A DNA stretch of 64,000 nt from Amantichitinum ursilacus (lineage in GTDB: Bacteria; Pseudomonadota; Gammaproteobacteria; Burkholderiales; Chitinibacteraceae): NCBI RefSeq assembly GCF_001294205.1, contig NZ_LAQT01000036.1, forward strand, positions 140,952 through 204,951, in the 5' to 3' direction. The notes beneath the pieces are model-generated. The model was not told the DNA's origin. It saw only the letters and a list, made by a program, of their open reading frames with translations, and did no database searches. Position 1 is the stretch's first letter. Each line of letters opens with the position of its first letter. The translations under genes were made by a program, and so were the position numbers. Positions 53,675 to 62,011 of the stretch are shown here, in pieces.

Positions 53675-54217
53675 TTATCCCGGCTGTACCCCGGCTGGCG
53701 GCCAGTCCAGCACGATGATTTGTCCGTGCGGCACTGCGCGGCCCAGGCAGGCTTCGAAAGGCGTTGTCCGCGACCACAAGGCCCGGATCACGCCCGCGTG
53801 GGTGATGACCACCACGGCGTGTGATGGCGTGAGATGCGCGGCCTGGGCATCCGCCCAGCGCCACACGCGTTGCTGCAGGGTGGTCAGACTTTCACCGCCA
53901 TGCGCTGCGCCATCATAGCCAGCAGTTATCCAGGCATCCAACGCCGCCGCACCAATGTTTGACCACGCGCAAGCTTCCCACTTGCCGAAGTCAAGTTCTT
54001 GCAGATCGGGGACGAGGGTCGGCGTGGGATACAACGCGCGTGCCAGGGTCTGGCAACGTTGCGCCGGGCTGCTGCACCACAGCGCCTCTGCAGGCAAGCC
54101 AGCGCGCAAATCAGCAAGCTGTTGCGGCGTTGGCGGCACGGCGGGCAGATCAAGCCGGCCATAGCAAATGCCCGCGCCTGTCGGTACGGCTAGATGCCGA
54201 ACGAGGTATAAACGCAT
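53675..54217 (-). CDS. cobC: Alpha-ribazole phosphatase
   Basis: 180 residues of the histidine phosphatase superfamily. The start MRLYLVRHLAVPTG carries the catalytic Arg7-His8, CSSPAQRCQTLA and ELDFGKWEACAW follow, and the second catalytic His is in VVITHAGVIRAL. It removes the phosphate from alpha-ribazole 5'-phosphate in lower-ligand assembly. The start at 54217 overlaps cobS by 28 bases, and 3 bases separate its stop from the cobU start. Confidence 0.93.
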   Translation of the reverse strand: MRLYLVRHLAVPTGAGICYGRLDLPAVPPTPQQLADLRAGLPAEALWCSSPAQRCQTLARALYPTPTLVPDLQELDFGKWEACAWSNIGAAALDAWITAGYDGAAHGGESLTTLQQRVWRWADAQAAHLTPSHAVVVITHAGVIRALWSRTTPFEACLGRAVPHGQIIVLDWPPAGVQPG

Positions 54218-54957
54218 GCCGCGCACACCAGATAACCCGCCAGTTCGGCCAGTTGTTGCGTCATACCCAGCGTATCGCCGGTATAGCCGCCCAAACGTCG
54301 CAGCAGATAACGCGCCACGGCCCAGCGCAGCAGCACCCACACCGCCACGATCAGCGCCGCATAGCGCCAGGGCAGCAAGGCCAACGGGGCCAGCCCGCAC
54401 GCCAGCGCCAGCAGCAAACCGCTGCCGCCCAGACGCGTGGCCACCGGCTTGGCTTTGCCGTCGGGCCGCACATAATCCAGCGTGACCAGCAAGCTGACCG
54501 CCACCAGCCGGCTGCCCGCATGCACCGCAATCAGCGCCAGCGGAATCAGCAACACCGGCAAGGCGGCCAGGCTTTCCAGCTTGATGGCCAGCGCCAGCAA
54601 CAAAGCCATTGCGCCAAAGCTACCGATGCGCGAGTCATGCATGATTTCCAGCACACGGCTGCGCTCGTAGCCGCCCCCCAGGCCATCGACCGAGTCCGCC
54701 AGGCCGTCTTCATGGAATGCGCCAGTCAGATACACCGTGGCGACCGTACTGATCAGCACGGCCACGCGCACCGGCCACAGCCAGTGCGCCAGCCAGAACA
54801 CCACGGCGGCGATCAGCCCGACCAGCATGCCCACCAAAGGAAAATAGCGCGCCGCGCGGTCCAGATCCCCCGCCTGATAACCCACCCAGGCCGGGATGGG
54901 AATGCGGGTGAAATAGCCCACCGCGCACAGCAACGCGCGCAGCGAATTACGCACCAC
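54190..54957 (-). CDS. cobS: Adenosylcobinamide-GDP ribazoletransferase
   Basis: About 255 residues with six or more membrane helices. The family motifs FTRIPIPAW, RYFPLVGMLVG, TGAFHEDGLADSVDGLGGG and MHDSRIGSFG are present. It joins alpha-ribazole to adenosylcobinamide-GDP, the last step of cobalamin assembly. The start is uncertain: GTG at 54957 or 54954 matches the usual length and overlaps the cobT stop, whereas ATGs at 54984 and 55011 would overlap cobT further. Confidence 0.92.
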   Translation of the reverse strand: MVRNSLRALLCAVGYFTRIPIPAWVGYQAGDLDRAARYFPLVGMLVGLIAAVVFWLAHWLWPVRVAVLISTVATVYLTGAFHEDGLADSVDGLGGGYERSRVLEIMHDSRIGSFGAMALLLALAIKLESLAALPVLLIPLALIAVHAGSRLVAVSLLVTLDYVRPDGKAKPVATRLGGSGLLLALACGLAPLALLPWRYAALIVAVWVLLRWAVARYLLRRLGGYTGDTLGMTQQLAELAGYLVCAACVYTSFGI

Positions 54958-56029
54958 CCGCCTTGCCACCCGCGTCGTTGCCATCCGAGTCGCTGACGCC
55001 CGCTTCGTCAAACGACGCCATTTCGTTCAGCAATTTGCAGGCGGCCTGCACCAGCGGCAATGCCAGCGCGGCGCCACTGCCCTCGCCCAGCCGCAGATCA
55101 AGCCGCAGCAGGGGTTGCGCGCCCAGATGTTGCAGCAGCAAAGCGTGGCCCGCTTCGTCCGAACAATGGCTGAACACGCAATAGTCCAGCACGGCAGGGT
55201 TGATGCGGCTGGCCACCAGCAACGCGGCGCTGGCGATAAAGCCATCCACCAGAATCACCACGCGGCGCGCGGCCGCAGCCAGATACGCGCCCACCATCAT
55301 GGCGATTTCAAAGCCGCCCATGGCCGCCAGCACATCCAGCGGCTCGGTCACGCCCGCGTGCTTGTCCAGCACTTGCTGCAGGATAGTCACTTTGCGCGCC
55401 AGACCGGCGTCATCCAGGCCGGTGCCGCGGCCGGCACAACGTTCGATCGGCTCACCAGTCAGGCGTGCCATCAGCAAGGCGGCGGCGGAGGTATTGCCGA
55501 TACCCATTTCGCCCAGCCCCACCAGCGTGGCGCCCAGTTGAGCGCGCTCGCCCAGCACTGCCGCGCCGGTTTCGATGGCGATGTAGACCTGGCCCAGGCT
55601 CATGGCCGGGCCTTCCAGACTATTGGCGGTGCCGCGCGCCAGCGGGCAGTCGATCAGCAAGGCGTGCGGCGCAAAGCTGGCGTTAACGCCCGCATTGATA
55701 ATGCGCAGGCTCATGCCATGCGCGCGGCACAACACGCTAATGGCCGCGCCACCGGCCAGGAAGTTCTGCACCATCTGCGCCGTCACTTCGCTGGGGTACG
55801 GGCTGACGCCCGCGCGCGCCAGGCCGTGGTCGGCGGCAAAAATCAGCATGGCCGGAAACGCAATGGCCGGGTCCATACGCTGCTGGATCTGGCCCACTTT
55901 TTGCGCCACGGTTTCCAGCATGCCCAGGCTACCTAAAGGCTTGGTTTTGCGGTCCAGTTTGTGTTGCAAGGCGCGGCCGAGTTCGGCATCGAGCGGTGCG
56001 ATATCAAAATGCATCAAAGTCTCTGACAT
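54947..56029 (-). CDS. cobT: Nicotinate-nucleotide:dimethylbenzimidazole phosphoribosyltransferase
   Basis: 360 residues, normal length. Motifs include KPLGSLGMLE, FAADHGLARAGVSPYPSEVTAQM, LGEMGIGNTSAAA and the catalytic Glu in RLGEGSGAALA. It makes alpha-ribazole 5'-phosphate. It is second in the operon behind btuB, and its last bases overlap the cobS start. An extra Ser/Asp/Gly-rich tail of about 20 residues ends the protein. Confidence 0.95.
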   Translation of the reverse strand: MSETLMHFDIAPLDAELGRALQHKLDRKTKPLGSLGMLETVAQKVGQIQQRMDPAIAFPAMLIFAADHGLARAGVSPYPSEVTAQMVQNFLAGGAAISVLCRAHGMSLRIINAGVNASFAPHALLIDCPLARGTANSLEGPAMSLGQVYIAIETGAAVLGERAQLGATLVGLGEMGIGNTSAAALLMARLTGEPIERCAGRGTGLDDAGLARKVTILQQVLDKHAGVTEPLDVLAAMGGFEIAMMVGAYLAAAARRVVILVDGFIASAALLVASRINPAVLDYCVFSHCSDEAGHALLLQHLGAQPLLRLDLRLGEGSGAALALPLVQAACKLLNEMASFDEAGVSDSDGNDAGGKAGGA

Positions 56030-56118
56030 GTTTGGGTTTCATCCGGCTGTAGAGGCAAAGCATCGCAGCGCGCTGACGGGGCCAGCGCGGCTGCATCACT
56101 GATCAGGCAACCGGCGTC

Positions 56119-58017
56119 TTACAGACCCGCGCCATCGTACGACAAAGTGACAAACCAGGCACGACCCTGGATGTTGTAATCGCGCACCAGCTCGTAATCG
56201 CGATCAAATGCGTTGTTAAGGCGCACACCCGCTTTCCAGGTTTTGCTCAGCGCGTAATCCAGACCCAGATCAAACGCGGCGTAGCCACCCATCAGGTTCT
56301 GGTTGGCCAGATCATCAAAGCGCCGGCCCGCAGCATTCATCGCCGCATTCCAGCGCCACTGGCCCACGCTTTGCGCCACGCTGATCTCGCCCAGGATTTT
56401 GGCGCGACGCGGCAGCACATGGCCGGTGGCGTCATCAAACGGATTTTGCCGCGTTACGCTGCCCGCCAGATCAAAGCCGCCCAACGTGCCTTGCGTGGCC
56501 AGGGTAAAGCCTTCAATGCGCGCTTCGTTCAGGTTTTCCGGCAGATAGTTATTGTTGGCATCCAGCACAATCAGATTACGTACGCGGTTCTCAAAGCCCA
56601 CCAACGACGTATTAAAGCCACCCGCCTGCCAACGCAAACCCAGATCAAACGCGCGGCCTTTTTCCGCTTGCAGATTGGGGTTGGCGCACACATAGCCGCA
56701 ATCAAAATACAGGTCGTTAAACGTCGGCGCATGAAAGCTGGTGCCCGCGTTGGCGGTGAATTGCCACTGGCTGTTCAGATGCAGTAGATAGCCGATATTG
56801 CCGGTGGTCTGACTGCCAAATTGCGAGTTGTTTTCCACCCGCAGATTGGCCTGCAAATGGTTGGCGCCAAAGTCGTTCTGCCAGCCCAGCAAGCCCGCCT
56901 TGGTGTGACGGCTATCCACCGTGTAGTTGGTGGTGCTGCTGATGCGCTCATCCAGATAATCCAGGCCCAACAACCACTTGCCCACGCTGCTGGTCACCGT
57001 GTTGCTCCAGTTCAGCTGCTTCTGCCGGGTATCAAAGCGGCTGGGGTACGGCAGAAAGGTGTCGTAATCCAGCGCATCTGCATGCGATTGGTCGTGCGAT
57101 TGGCCGATGCTCAGGTCGCTCAGCCAGTTGCTGTTGATCTGGTTGCGGCTATACAGCGCCAGACTGGTTTGCGTCTCACGCGTCCACGGGTTCACCGGCG
57201 AACCACCGGCATCAAACGCGGTATCGCTCTGGATCCAGTAACCGCGCACGCCCAGCTCGTTGCTGGCGTCAAAGAAATGCGCGATATCAAAGCTGCCCGA
57301 GGTCTGCTTGTAGCCATCGCGGTCATCTTCGTAATAGAACGCGCTGGAGGGCTTGGTGACGTTAAAGCCCTGGCTTTGCTTGTGGCTGAAATCAAAACTG
57401 AAGCGATTGTCTTCGCTGGTGCTGGCCAGGCCTGCGGTTTCGCTGGTGGTGCGATCGGTGCCGTAGCCCACGCTGGCGTACATATGCGGCGTGCCTTTGC
57501 CGCGTTTGGTAAAGATCTGCACCACGCCGCCCACCGCGTCCGAGCCGTACAAACCCGAAGCCGGTCCGCGCAGGATTTCGATGTGGTCTATCATCGCCAG
57601 CGGCAGCAAATCAAACGAAGTGCCGCCCAGCGTGGCCGAGCCGATGCGCAGGCCGTCCACCAGCACCAGCGTCTGGTTGGCGTTGGCGCCGCGGATATAC
57701 AAACTGGCGGGCTGGCCCTGGCCACCGGCGCGGCTGAACTGCACGCCGGGCACACTGGCCAGCGCTTCGCCCAGCGTTTGCGCATTGCTGGCAGCCAGTT
57801 GTGCGGCGGTGATGACGGTGGTGTCGCTGCTCAGGCTGTCTTGCGCGGTGGCGATGCGCGTGGCGGTCACCACCAGCGGCTCTACCGGCGTGGCGTCTTG
57901 CGCCTGGGCAAAGGCGGCGCACAGGGCCAGCGTGCTGGCGGCAGCGCGGATTGCACTTGCGCGGTGGCGCTGGGGCGTGGCACAGCGGACGCGGAAAACG
58001 GATCGGAATTTTTTCAT
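56119..58017 (-). CDS. btuB: TonB-dependent vitamin B12 receptor
   Basis: 632 residues. The start MKKFRSVFRVRC at 58017 gives a signal peptide ending AFAQA; an ATG at 58125 would add a spurious 36. The TonB box EPLVVTATRI, the plug motifs (SLYIRGANANQTLVLVDGLRIG, GLYGSDAVGGVVQIFTKRG) and barrel end (WFVTLSYDGAGL) match BtuB. It imports cobalamins or cobinamide across the outer membrane. A cobalamin riboswitch precedes it and the cob salvage genes follow, so uptake and remodelling are made together. Confidence 0.94.
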   Translation of the reverse strand: MKKFRSVFRVRCATPQRHRASAIRAAASTLALCAAFAQAQDATPVEPLVVTATRIATAQDSLSSDTTVITAAQLAASNAQTLGEALASVPGVQFSRAGGQGQPASLYIRGANANQTLVLVDGLRIGSATLGGTSFDLLPLAMIDHIEILRGPASGLYGSDAVGGVVQIFTKRGKGTPHMYASVGYGTDRTTSETAGLASTSEDNRFSFDFSHKQSQGFNVTKPSSAFYYEDDRDGYKQTSGSFDIAHFFDASNELGVRGYWIQSDTAFDAGGSPVNPWTRETQTSLALYSRNQINSNWLSDLSIGQSHDQSHADALDYDTFLPYPSRFDTRQKQLNWSNTVTSSVGKWLLGLDYLDERISSTTNYTVDSRHTKAGLLGWQNDFGANHLQANLRVENNSQFGSQTTGNIGYLLHLNSQWQFTANAGTSFHAPTFNDLYFDCGYVCANPNLQAEKGRAFDLGLRWQAGGFNTSLVGFENRVRNLIVLDANNNYLPENLNEARIEGFTLATQGTLGGFDLAGSVTRQNPFDDATGHVLPRRAKILGEISVAQSVGQWRWNAAMNAAGRRFDDLANQNLMGGYAAFDLGLDYALSKTWKAGVRLNNAFDRDYELVRDYNIQGRAWFVTLSYDGAGL

Positions 58018-58201
58018 GATGGCAGTCTTGTCTTCTGCGGCTTGCCCCACGCAAACCGCGTTGTTGTTACCGGAAGACACGACATTACGGCAGCACCACA
58101 GCCAAGGCCGCGCGCCGGGGAACATCGTCCGGCCGCACCCCGCGCCTTCCGCCTGATGCCCGCCATGGCGGCGAGCGGTTCGGCCAGCGTGGTACTGGCC
58201 G

Positions 58202-58372
58202 GGGCAAGGCCGGTCTCCGGGCTTGCCGCTCCAGAACCCGCCTTCCCGCCTTCAGAAGATAAAGGCAGTGGCTTGACTGGGTTCGTTCTACGCGGCTTAC
58301 CGTTGCGGGGGCAGCTCAGGACTATCCTGATTCCCGTTTCACCTGCTTGCGCAGGCACCTTGCTCGGGCGGC
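58202..58372 (-). promoter_or_regulatory. Cobalamin riboswitch controlling btuB-cobTSCU
   Basis: Read on the minus strand, all main aptamer landmarks occur in order: GGTGCC (58354-58359), TGAAACGGGAAT, AGGATAGTCCT, the core GCCCCCGCAACGG (58300-58312), the B12 box GCCACTG (58266-58272), GGCGGGAAGGC and CCCGGAGACCGGCC. The aptamer ends about 185 bases before the btuB ATG. Nearby, GGCCAG-N7-CTGGCC (58182-58200) could be part of the switching platform. Adenosylcobalamin should shut the operon off. Confidence 0.95.
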
Positions 58373-58525
58373 ATTCTACCAGCATCAAAAGCGCCCCGCC
58401 CGGCGCATCGGTATCAGCCGTACGATGACGCCCCGGCGCGCAGGCCATCCGCTGGGCGGCGGCGCGGCGCTTGTGGCAGGCTATGCCATCACTTATATAA
58501 ACCCTTACACGCCCAGGAGTTGTAG

Positions 58526-58675
58526 ATGGACATCCAGTTGTATTTCGGCCCCGTGGCCTCGTTGATTGCCGGCATCCTGATCCTGGTGATGCCGCGTTTG
58601 CTCAACTACATTGTGGCTATCTATCTGATCGTGATGGGCGTACTGGGCCTGATGCATGGGCACTATCCGCACTAA
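58526..58675 (+). CDS. DUF3096-family small membrane protein
   Basis: 49 residues. Two hydrophobic segments (VASLIAGILILVMPRLLNYI and VAIYLIVMGVLGLM) with the DUF3096 pattern GPVASLIAGILILV and PRLLNYIVAIYLI, and a short His end (HGHYPH). CAGGAGTTGTAG precedes the ATG. It lies 27 bases upstream of the acylphosphatase start, probably on one mRNA. Function of the family is unknown. Confidence 0.85.
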   Translation: MDIQLYFGPVASLIAGILILVMPRLLNYIVAIYLIVMGVLGLMHGHYPH

Positions 58676-58702
58676 GCGCAAGCGTTGACGGAGGCAGGCA
58701 GC

Positions 58703-58981
58703 ATGAGCATAGCCAAGCGGCTGGTGGTACACGGTCGGGTGCAGGGCGTGGGGTTCCGGTATGCCACTTGCCTGGAGGCCAAACGCCTGGGCCTGGGCGG
58801 CTGGGTGCGCAATCGTCAGGACGGCAGCGTCGAAATTCTGGTGGAAGGCAACGAAGACGCGGTGGACGAAATGGTGGACTGGGCCAGCCGCGGCCCCGAG
58901 CTGGCCGAGGTTACGCGGCTGGATATCAGCGGCGCAGCGCCCGAAAACAGCGGCGAATTTGAAGAACGCGCCACCGGCTAG
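58703..58981 (+). CDS. acyP: Acylphosphatase
   Basis: 92 residues, usual length. The N-terminal VHGRVQGVGFRYAT contains the catalytic Arg, and the GLGGWVRNRQDGSVEIL strand carries the catalytic Asn. It hydrolyses acyl phosphates such as carbamoyl or glyceroyl phosphate in the cytoplasm. The start at 58703 follows GGAGGCAGGCAGC. It is convergent with the amine oxidase gene. Confidence 0.94.
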   Translation: MSIAKRLVVHGRVQGVGFRYATCLEAKRLGLGGWVRNRQDGSVEILVEGNEDAVDEMVDWASRGPELAEVTRLDISGAAPENSGEFEERATG

Positions 58982-59017
58982 GGGACACGTCTGCGCCGCC
59001 CCAACGCCTGCGTGGCG

Positions 59018-60304
59018 CTAGACCAGTTCTTTCAGCTGGTTATACGCCACGCCCAGGCGTAGCCACGTGCTGTGCAAACCCGGCCCGCCCGGATAGCGAT
59101 GGTGTTGCAGTCGCGCAAACAGATCAAAACGTTCGGCCTGGCCGGCAATCGCTTCGGCCACCAGTTGCCCCGCCATCCCGGTCAACGCCACGCCGTGGCC
59201 GCAAAAACCCTGCAGGTAATACACATTGGGTGCGATGCGGCCAAAGTCGGGCGCGCGGTTCATCGTTACATCCACCAGGCCGCCCCACGCATGCGTAATC
59301 GCCACATGCGCCAGTTGCGGAAACACACCCGCCAGCCGCGCGCGCAGTGATGGCATCAGCGCGTCCGGCCCGGCGTTGCCGCTGGTTACGCGCCCACCAA
59401 ACAGCACGCGGCCATCGGCGCTCAGGCGGAAATAATCGATCATGAAATTGGTGTCACACACCGCAGCGCGGCCGCGGATCAGCGCTTGCGCTTGCTCGGG
59501 CGGCAGCGGTTCGGTGGCGATAATAAACGAGCGCACCGGCATGATGCGCGCGCCGGTTTTGCCCAGTAACTGGCCGACATAAGCATTGGCCGCGATCAGC
59601 GCAAAGCGGCTGCGCACCCGGCCTTGCGCGGTATGCAGCGTTACCAGCGGGCCGTGTTCGATACGGCTGACCGCGCTGTGCGCAAACAGCTGCACGCCCG
59701 CCTGGCGCGCGGCGTCGGCCAGGCCCAGCGCGTATTTAAGCGGATGGATATGCCCCGACAAGGCATCATGCGCCGCGCCCACATAACGCGGGCTGTCAAT
59801 CCAGTTGCGCACATCCTTCGGCGCGATATCGCTGATCGGGTCATAGCCAAAGGTGTCGCGCATTTGCGCGGTCCAGTGGCGCAAACCTTCGGCTTTGCGC
59901 GCGCTGGTGGCCACATGCAGATAGCCGCGCACCAGATCGCAATCGATGCCGTAGCGGGCCACGCGCGCGTGCAGCAGATGCACGCCCGCCACCGAGATAT
60001 CCCACGCCTGGCGCGCCGCCGCCGGGCCCAGTTGCCGCAGCACAGTATCGTCATTGGCAAAACCCACCAGCACTTGCCCGCCGTTGCGCCCCGACGCGCC
60101 CCACGCCACCTGTTCGGCCTCCAGCACCGCCACGCTAAACCCGCGCTGGCGCAATTCCAGCGCGGCGGATAGCCCGCTATAACCGGCGCCAACAATGCAG
60201 ACGTCGACATCCAGCGCGCCCTGCAACGCAGCGTCGGCGGGCGGACGCGTCACGCTGGCTTCATACCAGGAATGCGCCACCATGGCGGTTTCACGTGCGT
60301 TCAT
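59018..60304 (-). CDS. FAD-dependent amine oxidase, PuuB-like
   Basis: 428 residues of the DAO family. The FAD motif VDVCIVGAGYSGLSAALELR is near residue 32, GASGRNGGQV follows and the C-terminal GFCGHGVALTGMAGQLVAEAI completes FAD binding. The closest characterised group is gamma-glutamylputrescine oxidase (PuuB). It is last in a four-gene operon with an agmatinase-family enzyme; the two genes are 2 bases apart, so it likely oxidises an amine made by that pathway. Substrate not proven. Confidence 0.88.
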   Translation of the reverse strand: MNARETAMVAHSWYEASVTRPPADAALQGALDVDVCIVGAGYSGLSAALELRQRGFSVAVLEAEQVAWGASGRNGGQVLVGFANDDTVLRQLGPAAARQAWDISVAGVHLLHARVARYGIDCDLVRGYLHVATSARKAEGLRHWTAQMRDTFGYDPISDIAPKDVRNWIDSPRYVGAAHDALSGHIHPLKYALGLADAARQAGVQLFAHSAVSRIEHGPLVTLHTAQGRVRSRFALIAANAYVGQLLGKTGARIMPVRSFIIATEPLPPEQAQALIRGRAAVCDTNFMIDYFRLSADGRVLFGGRVTSGNAGPDALMPSLRARLAGVFPQLAHVAITHAWGGLVDVTMNRAPDFGRIAPNVYYLQGFCGHGVALTGMAGQLVAEAIAGQAERFDLFARLQHHRYPGGPGLHSTWLRLGVAYNQLKELV

Positions 60305-60306
60305 GT

Positions 60307-61254
60307 TCAGGCCTGGTCAGTGTGTTGGGCGTATTGATGCGCACGGCCGCTTAGCCAGGTCCAGACCAGATGCGAGGCCATATTCACGGTCAGTTCGGCG
60401 TGGTCATAGGCCGGTGCCACCTCCACGCAATCCATGCCCACCCACGGCAGATCGCACAATTCTTCGATGATGGTCAGCACCTGGTTGGAGGTCAGCCCGC
60501 CCGGTTCGGGCGTGCCGGTACCCGGCGCATAGGCCGGGTCGAGACAGTCGATATCAAAGCTGAGATACAGCGCATCGTGCCCGGCAAAGCGCTGGCGGAT
60601 TTCGTCCAGCAACGGCGCCAGTTGCGCCGGGTTTTCCAGGCCGCGCAACATGCGGGCGGTCCACACTTTGCCGCCCATATCGTTAACGTATTCGCGCGCC
60701 GCACGCTCGCCCGCCGAGCGGATGCCCACCTGCACGGTGGCGGTCGGGTCAACCAGGCCTTCGGTAATCGCCTCGTACACCCAGGTGCCGTGGCCGGACG
60801 GCTCGCCAAAGTGGTCGGTCCAGGTATCGCAATGCGCATCGAAATGCAGCAGCGCCAGCGGTTTGCCGTAGTGCTGGCGATACGCGCGCAGCAACGGCAA
60901 CGTGATCGAATGGTCGCCGCCCAGCCAGCACATCTGGCGCTGGGCAATCAGCTGCGCAATCTGCGGTTGCACGCTGGCGCGCATCGTCTCGATCGACGTA
61001 TTGGGCGCGCGCAGATCGCCTGCATCGGCCAGATAGTTCAGCGGTGACAAATCAAAATGCGAATGCGTGGCGTCGCACAACATCAGACTGGCGCGGCGAA
61101 TGGCTTCCGGGCCAAAGCGCGCGCCGGGCCGGTTAGTGACCGCGCCATCATAGGGAATGCCGGCGATGCCAAACGGGCGCTCCGGCGCGTCTTTTAAACG
61201 TGGCGCGCCCATAAAGGTGGACGTCGCCATATATGCGAATTCGTGATCAGCCAT
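60307..61254 (-). CDS. speB: Agmatinase-family ureohydrolase
   Basis: 315 residues. All metal-binding motifs of the arginase/agmatinase family are intact: GGDHSITLP, FDAHCDTW and SFDIDCLDPAYAPGTGTPEPGG. The family removes urea from agmatine, guanidinobutyrate or similar compounds to give putrescine or an amino acid. The start at 61254 overlaps the upstream amidotransferase by 8 bases. The family assignment is firm; agmatine as the substrate is inferred. Confidence 0.9.
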   Translation of the reverse strand: MADHEFAYMATSTFMGAPRLKDAPERPFGIAGIPYDGAVTNRPGARFGPEAIRRASLMLCDATHSHFDLSPLNYLADAGDLRAPNTSIETMRASVQPQIAQLIAQRQMCWLGGDHSITLPLLRAYRQHYGKPLALLHFDAHCDTWTDHFGEPSGHGTWVYEAITEGLVDPTATVQVGIRSAGERAAREYVNDMGGKVWTARMLRGLENPAQLAPLLDEIRQRFAGHDALYLSFDIDCLDPAYAPGTGTPEPGGLTSNQVLTIIEELCDLPWVGMDCVEVAPAYDHAELTVNMASHLVWTWLSGRAHQYAQHTDQA

Positions 61255-62011
61255 GTTGTGTGCTTGCCTGTTGCCATGTTGCGTGGGCACGCCGGAACTG
61301 ATGTAGCCAGCGCGTGTAGATATGCGCCGCCAGCGCCTGGCTGGCGGCAAGATGCCGTTCAATGTGGGCGCGGATTTCTGCCAGCGTTTGCACGCTGCCG
61401 ATGTGCTGCTGCGCCTCGACTTCGGCCGCGCAACCGATCAGCCATAGCTCGACCTTGGCGCGGTCCACTTCGATATGAAACTGCATACCCAGATGCAGAT
61501 TGCCCATCGCAAACGCCTGGCAGGCGCACTGGCTGCTGCGCGCCAACAGCGTGCTGCCGGGGGGCGGCGTCAACGCGTCGTAATGCCAGTGCATCAGCGT
61601 GGGGTGTTGCGGCGTGCCAAACCAGTGATGGCCGAGTGGATGGCCGTTGAAATCGACCGGATGCCAGCCGATTTCGGGCTGCGGCCCGCGCGCCACCGTG
61701 CCACCCAGCGCTTGCGCCAGCAACTGGCCGCCCAGGCAATGGCCCAGCACGGGAACGTCTTGTGCCACCGCAGCGCGGATCAGTGCTTCAACCGGCGCGC
61801 GCGCCGGAAAATCGTCATAGGCGCTCATGGTGCCGCCCAGCAAGGCGACGCCGCCAAAGCCGGTTAGCGCGGGGATCACATCGCCGCGCGACGTATCAAT
61901 CAGCTGCCACGGCTGGCCGTGCTGCGTCAGCCATTGGCCGAGGAAGGCAGCACCGTCGTCGGGCGAAAACTGGATCACCAGCGCGGGCCACGGGGAAGGA
62001 TGCGGCTTCAT
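61247..62011 (-). CDS. Class I glutamine amidotransferase
   Basis: 254 residues, stand-alone GATase1 domain. The catalytic triad is complete: Cys92 in LGHCLGGQ, and His179 and Glu181 in MQFHIEVD. The type resembles GMP-synthase-like amidotransferases often found near polyamine or gamma-glutamyl metabolism genes. Its ATG overlaps the aminotransferase stop as ATGA, and its end overlaps the ureohydrolase start, so coupling is strong. The acceptor or gamma-glutamyl substrate is unknown. Confidence 0.88.
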   Translation of the reverse strand: MKPHPSPWPALVIQFSPDDGAAFLGQWLTQHGQPWQLIDTSRGDVIPALTGFGGVALLGGTMSAYDDFPARAPVEALIRAAVAQDVPVLGHCLGGQLLAQALGGTVARGPQPEIGWHPVDFNGHPLGHHWFGTPQHPTLMHWHYDALTPPPGSTLLARSSQCACQAFAMGNLHLGMQFHIEVDRAKVELWLIGCAAEVEAQQHIGSVQTLAEIRAHIERHLAASQALAAHIYTRWLHQFRRAHATWQQASTQHG

